Assembly (NCBI GenBank): GCA_003105245.1
Contig: PQAI01000102.1
Span: 7,517-12,919 of the forward strand
Length of the DNA: 5,403 nt
From: Betaproteobacteria bacterium
GTDB lineage: Bacteria; Pseudomonadota; Gammaproteobacteria; Burkholderiales; Usitatibacteraceae
Direction of reading: 5' to 3'
Of this stretch, positions 1 to 5,400 are shown one piece after another. The position numbers and the translations under genes are program-made. The notes under the pieces were generated by a model, which was not told the origin of the DNA, ran no database searches, and saw only the letters and a program-made list of their open reading frames with translations. Numbering within the stretch: the first letter of the stretch is position 1; every line of letters starts with the position of its first letter.

Positions 1-687
1 ATGAAGGACGGCGACGGCAAGCTCCTGCCCCCCGGCGCCTTCATCGGCTACGCGGAGAAGTCCAACCTCATCATCGACCTCGACCGCTGGGTGATCGCGC
101 ACGCGATCGAGCTGCTGGCCGCCGACCCCGCCCTCGAGCCCGTGGCGGTGAACATCTCCGGGCGCTCCATCGACGAGCCCGGGATGCCCGACTTCATCCG
201 CTCGCAGCTCTCCGCGCGCGGCGTGGCGCCGGGGCGGCTGTACGTGGAGGTCACCGAGACGGCGGCCATCCGCGACATGCGCGACGCGCAGCGCTTCATC
301 CTCGACCTGCACGACACGGGCTGCAAGATGTGCCTGGACGACTTCGGCGCCGGCTTCTCCACCTTCGCCTACATCAAGCAGCTGCCGGTGGACATCATCA
401 AGATCGACGGCCTGTTCGTGAGGAATCTCGCGCGCGAGCGCGACAACCAGATCTTCGTGCGCGCCATGCTCGACATCGCGCGCGGCTTCGGCAAGCAGGT
501 GGTCGCCGAGTCCGTCGAGGACGAGCACACCCTCGACATCCTGCGCGGCTACGGCGTGGACATGGCGCAGGGCTGGGTCTTCGAGCAGCCCTTCCCCGTC
601 GTCCGGCCGCGCAGCGCCTCCCCGGTGGACACCGCGACCTTCGCGCCGCGCCCCGATCTCGTCGACCGCCGCCGCGTCCCGCGCTGA
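1..687 (+). CDS. EAL-domain cyclic-di-GMP phosphodiesterase, C-terminal part
   Basis: The frame is open from the first base and covers most of an EAL domain, which hydrolyses cyclic-di-GMP to pGpG in the cytoplasm. Visible active-site residues, numbered from the first codon, are N51 (VNIS), E83 (VEVTE), D113 and D114 (LDDFGAGFS), K134 (IIKID), E170 (VAESVE) and Q190 (MAQGW). Their spacings (32, 30, 20, 36 and 20) match those known for active EAL enzymes such as RocR, so the domain is probably catalytic. The E of the EAL motif itself should lie about 15-25 bases before the window. The ATG at base 1 is therefore almost certainly an internal methionine, and the true start and any GGDEF, PAS or receiver domains are upstream. 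After about residue 200 a Pro/Arg-rich tail follows without recognisable domain. The stop is TGA at 685-687. No clear terminator is seen behind it. Confidence 0.93.
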   Translation: MKDGDGKLLPPGAFIGYAEKSNLIIDLDRWVIAHAIELLAADPALEPVAVNISGRSIDEPGMPDFIRSQLSARGVAPGRLYVEVTETAAIRDMRDAQRFILDLHDTGCKMCLDDFGAGFSTFAYIKQLPVDIIKIDGLFVRNLARERDNQIFVRAMLDIARGFGKQVVAESVEDEHTLDILRGYGVDMAQGWVFEQPFPVVRPRSASPVDTATFAPRPDLVDRRRVPR

Positions 688-730
688 CCCCCCCGATCGC
701 TTCGTTCCGGCCCTGGCCCGGCGCGGCCAT

Positions 731-796
731 GGTATACGCAGAGCGCATATTTAAATCCTGAGTAACTGGATTTATGATGCACACACTGCGTATACC
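731..796. promoter_or_regulatory. Interrupted inverted repeat, candidate operator of the HTH-ATCase gene
   Basis: The outer arms GGTATACGCAG (731-741) and CTGCGTATACC (786-796) are perfect 11-bp inverted copies. Inside them lie two more matching pairs: GCAT (745-748) with ATGC (777-780), and TAAATCC (752-758) with GGATTTA (768-774). All three pairs centre near 763, so the whole 66-bp stretch is one interrupted dyad. It is clearly AT-richer than its surroundings, and it starts 44 bp after the EAL gene and ends 11 bp before the ATCase start. It overlaps the best promoter candidate. I infer an operator for a dimeric or tetrameric regulator, possibly the HTH domain of the downstream protein. A hairpin in the mRNA leader or a cruciform is the alternative. 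Confidence 0.6.
750..778 (+). promoter_or_regulatory. Candidate sigma70 promoter of the HTH-ATCase gene
   Basis: TTTAAA (750-755, four of six bases of the -35 consensus) is followed after a 17-bp spacer by TATGAT (773-778, five of six of the -10 consensus). Transcription would start near 784-786, at the edge of the right outer arm of the inverted repeat. A protein bound to the dyad would then compete with RNA polymerase. This is by inspection only. The AT-rich island contains other hexamers, such as the ATTTAAAT palindrome at 749-756. Confidence 0.5.
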
Positions 797-802
797 AAAG
801 GA
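797..802 (+). promoter_or_regulatory. Ribosome binding site fixing the start of the HTH-ATCase
   Basis: AAAGGA lies 5 bases before the ATG at 808. It supports translation from this ATG, which includes the helix-turn-helix domain, rather than from internal ATGs at 952 or 982 that would give a conventional-length ATCase. Confidence 0.7.
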
Positions 803-807
803 CGGCC

Positions 808-2076
808 ATGAAAGACCAGCAATCCACCCTGCGGGAAACCATGAAGCGCCAGGGCCTCACCCGCGACGCCTTCGCCGAGCACCTGGGGGTCTCCCGCCGC
901 GCCCTCGATTCCTGGCTGCTGCCGGCCACTTCCGGCGAGTTCCGCCGCATGCCCGGCGTGGTGGCCAAGCTCGTGGGCGGGATGCCGGCGGGGACGGAGC
1001 CGCGCGCCGCCGGGGAGCTGCGGCTGCGCTTCACCCGCAAGGGCAAGCCGCACCTGCTCTCGGTGGACCAGTTCGACCGCGACACGGTGGAGGAGCTGCT
1101 GCAGGTGGCCGAGGCGATGGAGCCCATCGCGCGCCGGCGCAAGGTGACGCGCGTGCTGGAAGGCGCGGTGCTCGCCAACCTCTTCTTCGAGCCCAGCACG
1201 CGCACGCGCGTGAGCTTCGGGGCCGCCTTCTGCCGCCTGGGCGGCTCGGTGTGCGACACCACCGGCTTCACCTTCTCCTCGATGGTGAAGGGCGAGTCGA
1301 TCGCCGACACGAGCCGCGTGGTGAGCGGCTACGTGGACGCGATCGTGGTCCGCCATCCCGACAAGGGATCGGTGGCCGAGTTCGCGCGCCACACGCACCT
1401 GCCGGTCATCAACGGGGGTGACGGCACCGGCGAGCATCCCACGCAGGCCCTCCTCGACCTCTACACGATCCGGCGCGAGTTCGAGCGCCTGGGCAAGACG
1501 ATCGACGGCGCCACGGTGGCGATGGTGGGCGACCTGCGGCACGGGCGCACCGTGCACTCGCTCATCCGGCTGCTCTCGCTCTTCAAGCGCATCAACTTCC
1601 GGTTGGTGGCGCCGCGCTCCCTGGAGATGCCGCCGGAGCTGGTCGAGGCCGCCAAGGCCGCGGGCCACAAGGTCGTGCAGGTCGCGACGCTGGCCGAGGG
1701 GCTGCGCGACGTCGACGTGCTCTACGCCACGCGCATCCAGAAGGAGCGCATGTCGGGCGAAGCCCTGGAGGCCTACCCCGCCGACTTCCGCATCGACCGC
1801 CGGGTGCTCGGCTCGCTGTGCCGCCCGGACACGGTGGTGATGCACCCGCTTCCGCGCGACGGCACGCCGGGTGCCAACGACCTTTCCACCGACCTGGACG
1901 CGGACCCGCGGCTGGCGATCTTCCGGCAGACGGACAACGGCATCCCGGTGCGCATGGCCATCTTCGCCGTGCTGCTGGGGGTGGAGCACCTGGTGGCGCG
2001 CGACCTGCGCGACGCGCCGTGGATCGCGCCCGCCCGCCTCGGCCCCGGCGACGCCCCCTTCCACCGCCTCGCCTGA
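808..2076 (+). CDS. pyrB: Aspartate carbamoyltransferase with N-terminal helix-turn-helix domain
   Basis: The enzyme condenses carbamoyl phosphate and aspartate to N-carbamoylaspartate, the committed step of pyrimidine synthesis. Residues about 80-400 align by eye along the whole E. coli PyrB catalytic chain. They include the carbamoyl-phosphate motif FFEPSTRTR (126-134), K161 in VKGES, RHP (183-185), GDGTGEHPTQ (205-213), GDLRHGRTVHS (241-251), ATRIQKER (307-314) and HPLPR (346-350). All key catalytic residues appear present. The protein has 422 aa against 311 in E. coli. The extra N-terminus (about residues 5-55) reads as an XRE/Cro-like helix-turn-helix, with a GLTRDAFAEHLGVSRRALDSWL core, followed by a linker to about 75. 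I recall longer betaproteobacterial ATCases of this size (CDD PRK11891), but that is unverified. No pyrI or pyrC lies nearby. The gene is probably monocistronic, under a promoter with a large dyad. It may be a second, self-regulating ATCase or the only one. Confidence 0.93.
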   Translation: MKDQQSTLRETMKRQGLTRDAFAEHLGVSRRALDSWLLPATSGEFRRMPGVVAKLVGGMPAGTEPRAAGELRLRFTRKGKPHLLSVDQFDRDTVEELLQVAEAMEPIARRRKVTRVLEGAVLANLFFEPSTRTRVSFGAAFCRLGGSVCDTTGFTFSSMVKGESIADTSRVVSGYVDAIVVRHPDKGSVAEFARHTHLPVINGGDGTGEHPTQALLDLYTIRREFERLGKTIDGATVAMVGDLRHGRTVHSLIRLLSLFKRINFRLVAPRSLEMPPELVEAAKAAGHKVVQVATLAEGLRDVDVLYATRIQKERMSGEALEAYPADFRIDRRVLGSLCRPDTVVMHPLPRDGTPGANDLSTDLDADPRLAIFRQTDNGIPVRMAIFAVLLGVEHLVARDLRDAPWIAPARLGPGDAPFHRLA

Positions 2077-2103
2077 AGACGGGGACGGGTCCCGTACCCG
2101 TCT
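2077..2103. terminator. Hairpin between convergent genes; terminator or REP-like element
   Basis: AGACGGG (2077-2083) pairs with CCCGTCT (2097-2103), and after one G/A mismatch ACG (2085-2087) pairs with CGT (2093-2095) around the loop GGTCC. The hairpin begins right after the ATCase stop and ends one base before the ybaN-like stop, so it could end transcription from both sides. The downstream run on the plus strand (CCTATTT) is only weakly T-rich, and the minus side has no T tract. Read on the minus strand, the palindrome is preceded by GGAG. This layout is known for REP elements of the RAYT transposase type, an alternative origin for the sequence. Confidence 0.55.
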
Positions 2104-2104
2104 C

Positions 2105-2470
2105 CTATTTCGGGGGATGGTCGCGGGAGGGACGGCGGTAGAGCCAGATGGCCATGGCGACGCCGAAGACCGCGAGCGCGACCTTGAGCCAGACCGGCTT
2201 CACGAAGAAGGTGATGGAGGCCGCGAGCGTGGCCGACATGAGCACGATCGCCCAGATCTTCGTGCGGTAGGGAATCGCGCGGTGGCGCTCCCACTCGGAG
2301 ACGATGGGGCCGAAGGTCCTGTGGTGCAGGAGCCAGCGGTGGAAGCGCGGCGAGGAGCGCGCGAAGCACGCGGCGGCGAGCAGGACGAAGGGCGTGGTCG
2401 GCAGCACCGGCAGGACCACGCCCGCGATGCCCAGGCCCAGCGCGATGAATCCGCAGGCGAGGAAGAGCAT
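2105..2470 (-). CDS. ybaN: DUF454 (YbaN) family inner-membrane protein
   Basis: This 121-aa protein matches the DUF454/YbaN family in length and in its signature. It has a hydrophobic N-terminus with GVVLPVLPTTPF (residues 17-28), then CFARSSPRFHRWLL (35-48), a charged stretch around ERHRAIPYRTK (61-71), and two further hydrophobic segments (about 73-90 and 95-111). It ends in a short basic tail. Three to four membrane spans are expected. The family's biochemical function is unknown to me. The ATG at 2470 has no clear Shine-Dalgarno sequence. An in-frame GTG at 2476 would add two residues and is equally possible. The frame stays open far upstream without family similarity, antisense to other genes, and is not coding there. 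The gene runs tail to tail with the ATCase (28 bp apart) and is divergent from the membrane protein at 2534. Confidence 0.88.
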   Translation of the reverse strand: MLFLACGFIALGLGIAGVVLPVLPTTPFVLLAAACFARSSPRFHRWLLHHRTFGPIVSEWERHRAIPYRTKIWAIVLMSATLAASITFFVKPVWLKVALAVFGVAMAIWLYRRPSRDHPPK

Positions 2471-2520
2471 GCGCACCGAGGGCGAATCGTGCGGCTTCGG
2501 GTGGCGCCGCGGGGACGGGC

Positions 2521-2526
2521 TAGAAT
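2521..2526 (+). promoter_or_regulatory. Candidate -10 box giving a leaderless transcript
   Basis: TAGAAT matches the sigma70 -10 consensus at five of six positions. It ends 7 bases before the ATG at 2534, so transcription would start at or next to the start codon. No Shine-Dalgarno sequence precedes that ATG, which fits a leaderless mRNA. No good -35 hexamer is visible at 17 bp. The earlier in-frame ATG at 2525 overlaps this box and would then not be transcribed. Confidence 0.5.
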
Positions 2527-2533
2527 GCGCCCC

Positions 2534-3241
2534 ATGGAAAGGCTCATCGTCGCGACGATCGCGATCGGCCTCGTCGTCGACGCCCGCGGCGGCCCCTGGG
2601 GCCAGCTCGCCGTGAGCGTGGCCGCGTGGGCCCTCCTCGCCCGGCTGTGGCTCGTTTCCCATCCCTCGCAACGTCCCGCCCTCCTCGCCTGCCTCGTCTA
2701 CGCCACCGCCGGCGAGGTCTTCCTCTCGCTGGCGTGGGGTTTGTACGACTACCGCCTCGGCAACATCCCGCTTTTCGTGCCGCCGGGACACGTGCTGCTC
2801 TTCACCCTCGGGGTGCGCCTCGCCGCGCGCCTGAAGGACGGCGCCGAGTGGTGGATCGCCGCCGCGGCGCTTCCCGTGGTGGCCGCCCTGGCGCTCTCCG
2901 GCCGCGACACCCTGGGGCCGTTCCTCTACGCGCTCTTCCTCGCGTGCATGGCGCTGTCGGCCTCGCGCAAGCTCTACGCCACGATGCTGGTGCTCTCGCT
3001 CGCGATGGAGCTGTGGGGCACCTGGCTCGGCAACTGGACCTGGCGCCACGAGGTGCCGTGGACCGACCTCGTCACCGCCAACCCGCCGCTCGCCGCCGGC
3101 GCCTTCTACGCCGCCCTGGACCTGCTCGTGGTGAGCACCGTGGCGGCGTGGCGCCGTCAGTCCCCGGCGAGCCCCATCCTCACGCCCAGCACGGCCTCGC
3201 ACCAGGCCGCGACCTGCAGCGCGCGCTCGTCCTCGCGGTAG
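2534..3241 (+). CDS. Multi-pass membrane protein of unknown function
   Basis: This 235-aa, strongly hydrophobic protein has about seven to eight predicted membrane spans, at roughly residues 4-17, 24-42, 49-67, 80-98, 107-122, 127-142, 148-166 and 183-205. Polar and aromatic residues cluster in and between the spans: AGEVFLSLAWGLYDYRLGN (59-77), IPLFVPPGH (78-86), MELWGTWLGNWTWR (158-171) and NPPLAAGAFYAALD (183-196). Such clusters suggest an enzyme or binder of a lipid-like substrate rather than a simple channel, but I cannot assign a family. A distant resemblance to carotenoid-type membrane enzymes is only an impression. The start at 2534 is chosen over 2525 because of the -10 box just upstream. 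The last 28 or so residues (from about 208) look unstructured and are encoded within the 3' end of the convergent amidase gene, an 85-bp overlap. The gene is divergent from ybaN. Confidence 0.8.
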   Translation: MERLIVATIAIGLVVDARGGPWGQLAVSVAAWALLARLWLVSHPSQRPALLACLVYATAGEVFLSLAWGLYDYRLGNIPLFVPPGHVLLFTLGVRLAARLKDGAEWWIAAAALPVVAALALSGRDTLGPFLYALFLACMALSASRKLYATMLVLSLAMELWGTWLGNWTWRHEVPWTDLVTANPPLAAGAFYAALDLLVVSTVAAWRRQSPASPILTPSTASHQAATCSARSSSR

Positions 3242-4503
3242 CGCCCCACGACCTGCAGGCCCAGCGGCAGGCCGCGCGGCCCGCGCCCCGAGGGCATGGT
3301 GATGGCCGGCAGCCCGGACATCGTCCACAGCGAGCAGAAGACGGCGTCGCCCGTGTTGCCGAGCCCCGCCGGCGCTTCTCCGACGGCCGGGATCGTGACG
3401 ATCGCGTCGCAGCCGTCGTAGAGCCCGTCGAGCCAGCGGCGGTACTCGTCGCGGCGGGCGAGGTTCTTCGCGTGCTGCTCGGGAGTGATGCGCTTGCCGC
3501 GGTCCAGGAGCTCCGTGAGCGGCGGCGACATCTGCAGGCGGTGGCGCGACTCGAGCGAGGCGAAGCCGCGCGCGGCGTCGTAGTCCATGATGGCCCCCAC
3601 GACGTTCCACGCCTCGTTGAAGGCCGGCGGCAGCGGCACCTCGCGCACCAGCGCCCCCGCGTCCTTGAGGTTCGCGACCGACTCGGTGAAGTTGGCCTGC
3701 TGCGCGGCGGAGGCGAGCGACCATTTCGGGGTCTTCACCACCGCCAGGCGCGGGGCGTGACCCAGGGAGCCGAGCGGCACCGAGAGCGAGCGCATGCCCG
3801 CACGGATCCCGGTGGCCTCGTCGCGCGGGTCGATCCCCATGAGGCAGGCGCCGAACCAGGCCGCGTCCTCCACCGAGCGGGCGAAGACGCCCACGTGGTC
3901 CAGCGTCTTGCTGAAGGGGAACACGCCGTCGCGCGAGATGGCCCCGAAGCTCGGCTTGTAGCCCACCACCCCGCAGAAGGCCGCGGGCCGGATGACCGAG
4001 CCCAGCGTCTGCGTGCCGATGGCCACGGGGACGAAGCCGGCCGCCACCGCCGCGGCGGAGCCGCTGGAGGAGCCGCCGGGCGTGTTCGCGAGGTTCCAGG
4101 GGTTGTGCGTCTTGCCGGGGTGGCGGAAGGCGAACTCGGTGGTGACCGTCTTGGCCATCACGATGCCGCCCAGCGCCTCCAGGCGGCGCACCAGCCCGGC
4201 CGAGCGCCCCGGCACGTGGTTGGCGAAGATGCGCGAGCCCATGCGGGTGGGGATGCCGCGCGTGGCGATGATGTCCTTCACCCCCACGGGCACCCCGAAT
4301 AGCGGAAGGTCCTTGAGGATGCCGCCGGATCGCTCCTCCGCCTCGGCCATGGCGCGGGCGGGCTCGAACCATTCGAAGGCCTGGATGCGGGGCTCGAGGG
4401 CGGCGATGCGCTCGTTGAGGGCCTGGACGTAGTCCTGGACCGTGAGCCGGGCCTCGCGGTAGGCGGCGTGGAGGGCTCTCAGGCCCAGGGCATGGGGTTG
4501 CAT
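3157..4503 (-). CDS. Amidase-signature family hydrolase
   Basis: This 448-aa cytoplasmic hydrolase has the usual length of amidase-signature enzymes, which cleave carboxamides by a Ser-cisSer-Lys triad. The triad is visible as K76 (GVPVGVKD), S145 (TPGGSSSGS) and S169 (GTQTLGS, followed by VIRPA). The 24-residue spacing between the two serines matches FAAH and GatA. One family glycine of the usual GGS just before the nucleophile is leucine (L167). The sequence lacks the neighbours expected of GatA (gatB, gatC), so it is more likely a catabolic or aryl/acyl amidase of unknown substrate than part of the tRNA-Gln transamidosome. No signal peptide is seen. The ATG at 4503 has only a weak GGCGGG just in front. 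An ATG at 4511 is out of frame. The gene follows the GlcG-like gene by 44 bp and is probably the last of a three-gene operon. Its end overlaps the convergent membrane-protein gene by 85 bp. Confidence 0.92.
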   Translation of the reverse strand: MQPHALGLRALHAAYREARLTVQDYVQALNERIAALEPRIQAFEWFEPARAMAEAEERSGGILKDLPLFGVPVGVKDIIATRGIPTRMGSRIFANHVPGRSAGLVRRLEALGGIVMAKTVTTEFAFRHPGKTHNPWNLANTPGGSSSGSAAAVAAGFVPVAIGTQTLGSVIRPAAFCGVVGYKPSFGAISRDGVFPFSKTLDHVGVFARSVEDAAWFGACLMGIDPRDEATGIRAGMRSLSVPLGSLGHAPRLAVVKTPKWSLASAAQQANFTESVANLKDAGALVREVPLPPAFNEAWNVVGAIMDYDAARGFASLESRHRLQMSPPLTELLDRGKRITPEQHAKNLARRDEYRRWLDGLYDGCDAIVTIPAVGEAPAGLGNTGDAVFCSLWTMSGLPAITMPSGRGPRGLPLGLQVVGRYREDERALQVAAWCEAVLGVRMGLAGD

Positions 4504-4547
4504 CCCGCCATTTTGCCGGGGGATTGCCCTGCGGCCAACCCGCCCGT

Positions 4548-4976
4548 TCAGGCCAGGGCCTGGCGCAGGGCGTCGATCCCGGCCTGGGCGACGATCTCGT
4601 CGTCGCTCGCCTTGACCCCGGAAACCCCGATCCCGCCCACGAGCTGGCCGTCGATCTCGATGGGCAGCCCCCCCTGCAGCGCCACCGGGTCGCCCCCGGC
4701 GGAGAGGAAGGAGAAGCGCCCGTCGTTGATCATCTGCTCCAGGATCCGGGTGGGCCGCTTGTAGGCGACCGCCGAGCGCGCCTTGCCCATGGCCGTGGGC
4801 ACGCTCGAGGACTGGGTGCCGTCGATGCGGTGCACCAGGAGCGCGTGCCCGCCGTCGTCGGCCACCGCGATGACCACCTTCCAGCCGTTCTCGGCGGCCT
4901 TGGCCTCGGCGGCGGCCGCCATGAGCCTGGCGGCCTCCAGCGTCAGGGACTTCTTGGAGGGTAGGACGAGTGGCAT
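4548..4976 (-). CDS. GlcG/HbpS family protein (DUF336)
   Basis: This 142-aa single-domain protein shows the family pattern. An N-terminal helix (about 11-30) is followed by VVIAVADDGGHALLVHRIDG (34-53), an AMGKARSAVAYKRPT helix (62-76), and the C-terminal GGLPIEIDGQLVGGIGVSG (102-120) with D125 and the last helix. Family members include GlcG of the glycolate locus, the haem-binding HbpS of Streptomyces and the C-terminal domain of PduO. The molecular role of cytoplasmic members is unclear, with haem or other small-ligand binding proposed. There is no signal peptide, so an intracellular role is expected. A GGGAG Shine-Dalgarno sequence (4982-4986 on the plus strand) lies 5 bases before the ATG. 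The gene starts 16 bp after the LysR-type gene and precedes the amidase. This suggests it serves the same substrate pathway, but the substrate cannot be named. Confidence 0.88.
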   Translation of the reverse strand: MPLVLPSKKSLTLEAARLMAAAAEAKAAENGWKVVIAVADDGGHALLVHRIDGTQSSSVPTAMGKARSAVAYKRPTRILEQMINDGRFSFLSAGGDPVALQGGLPIEIDGQLVGGIGVSGVKASDDEIVAQAGIDALRQALA

Positions 4977-4992
4977 GCGGGCTCCCGGAGGG

Positions 4993-5343
4993 TCAGGCGC
5001 CCGATGATACCTCCGCGACCGGGGCCGGGCGCTCCGCCCCGTGGCCCTCCTCGAGGGCGGCGCGGCGATCGCCGAAGCGCTCCACGGAATCGAGGATCTC
5101 CTCGCAGAGCACGAGGAGCTCGCGCCCGAGGGCCGTGGGATGCATGCGCCGGCCCTGGGACTCGAGCACGGGGCCTCCCACCGTCTCGGAGAGCTTGCGC
5201 ACGAGGCAGGAGACGGTCGGCTGGGCGAGCGAGAGCTCGCGCGCGGCGAGCGTCACGCTGCCGTGGCGAACGCACGCCTCGAAGGCGACGAGCTGGGGGA
5301 AGAAACCGTGGCGGAAGTAGCGTCGGTGGCGGCTGCGGGTCAT
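4993..5343 (-). CDS. Short LysR-type regulator: DNA-binding domain only
   Basis: This 116-aa protein consists of a LysR-type winged helix-turn-helix (about residues 15-75). Typical positions are F21, GSVTLAARELSLAQPTVSCL (28-47), RKL (49-51) and the wing RRMHPTALGRELL (65-77). A helical linker (about 77-98) and a short polar tail follow. Full LysR regulators have about 300 aa with a periplasmic-binding-protein-like effector domain; none is encoded here. The TGA at 4993-4995 is followed 16 bp later by the GlcG-like start, so no remnant of that domain fits between. It may be a natural one-domain regulator or a shortened relic. Features less usual for the family are LS instead of LE after RK, and VLES in place of LF.R. 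An AGGAG (5354-5358, plus strand) lies 10 bases before the ATG. As first gene of the presumed operon it may regulate it, and the linker helix would allow dimer formation. Confidence 0.87.
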   Translation of the reverse strand: MTRSRHRRYFRHGFFPQLVAFEACVRHGSVTLAARELSLAQPTVSCLVRKLSETVGGPVLESQGRRMHPTALGRELLVLCEEILDSVERFGDRRAALEEGHGAERPAPVAEVSSGA

Positions 5344-5368
5344 GTCTTTCGTTCTCCTGGAAAGTGAA

Positions 5369-5400
5369 ACGGCCTTTGCCCCGGTCGGGACAAAGGCCGT
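5369..5400 (-). terminator. Strong hairpin upstream of the minus-strand operon
   Basis: ACGGCCTTTG (5369-5378) and CAAAGGCCGT (5391-5400) form a perfect 10-bp stem. Inside it, CCC (5380-5382) and GGG (5387-5389) can pair around GGTC. On the minus strand the hairpin is followed by TTTCACTTTCC, which is pyrimidine-rich but not a pure T run. The hairpin lies 25 bases before the LysR-type start. It is most simply the terminator of a minus-strand gene lying just beyond the window, but it could also be a leader structure of this operon. The edge of the window prevents a choice. Confidence 0.5.

Noticed and set aside
549..1310. 253-aa minus-strand open frame spanning the EAL gene end and the ATCase start
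   Set aside because: It runs through the promoter/dyad region and antisense to two real genes, with Ser/Arg-rich random composition.
772..2064. 430-aa open frame antisense to the ATCase gene
   Set aside because: It mirrors a well-supported enzyme gene, is rich in Arg, His, Gly and Ala without any fold-like pattern, and arises from the high GC content.
2081..2519. Repeated GGGGACGGG at 2081-2089 and 2511-2519 flanking ybaN
   Set aside because: Nine G-rich bases recurring in a 70% GC background is expected by chance, and no further similarity surrounds the copies.
1871..2533. In-frame plus-strand extension upstream of the membrane protein
   Set aside because: It crosses the ATCase end and the ybaN-like gene in a non-coding frame with Arg/Glu-rich random sequence; the hydrophobic protein and a -10 box start at 2521-2534.
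2626..4302. 558-aa plus-strand open frame over the membrane protein and antisense to the amidase
   Set aside because: Low-complexity Arg/Ala/Gly/His composition and no motifs; both overlapped genes have clear protein-family or membrane-protein character.
2471..4372. Long in-frame extension upstream of the ybaN-like gene on the minus strand
   Set aside because: DUF454 similarity begins at about 2470 and the family length is about 120 aa. The extension lies antisense to the membrane protein and in a wrong frame of the amidase.
4524..4964. Plus-strand open frame antisense to the GlcG-like gene
   Set aside because: Shadow of a clear family member on the other strand; no start signal or motif.
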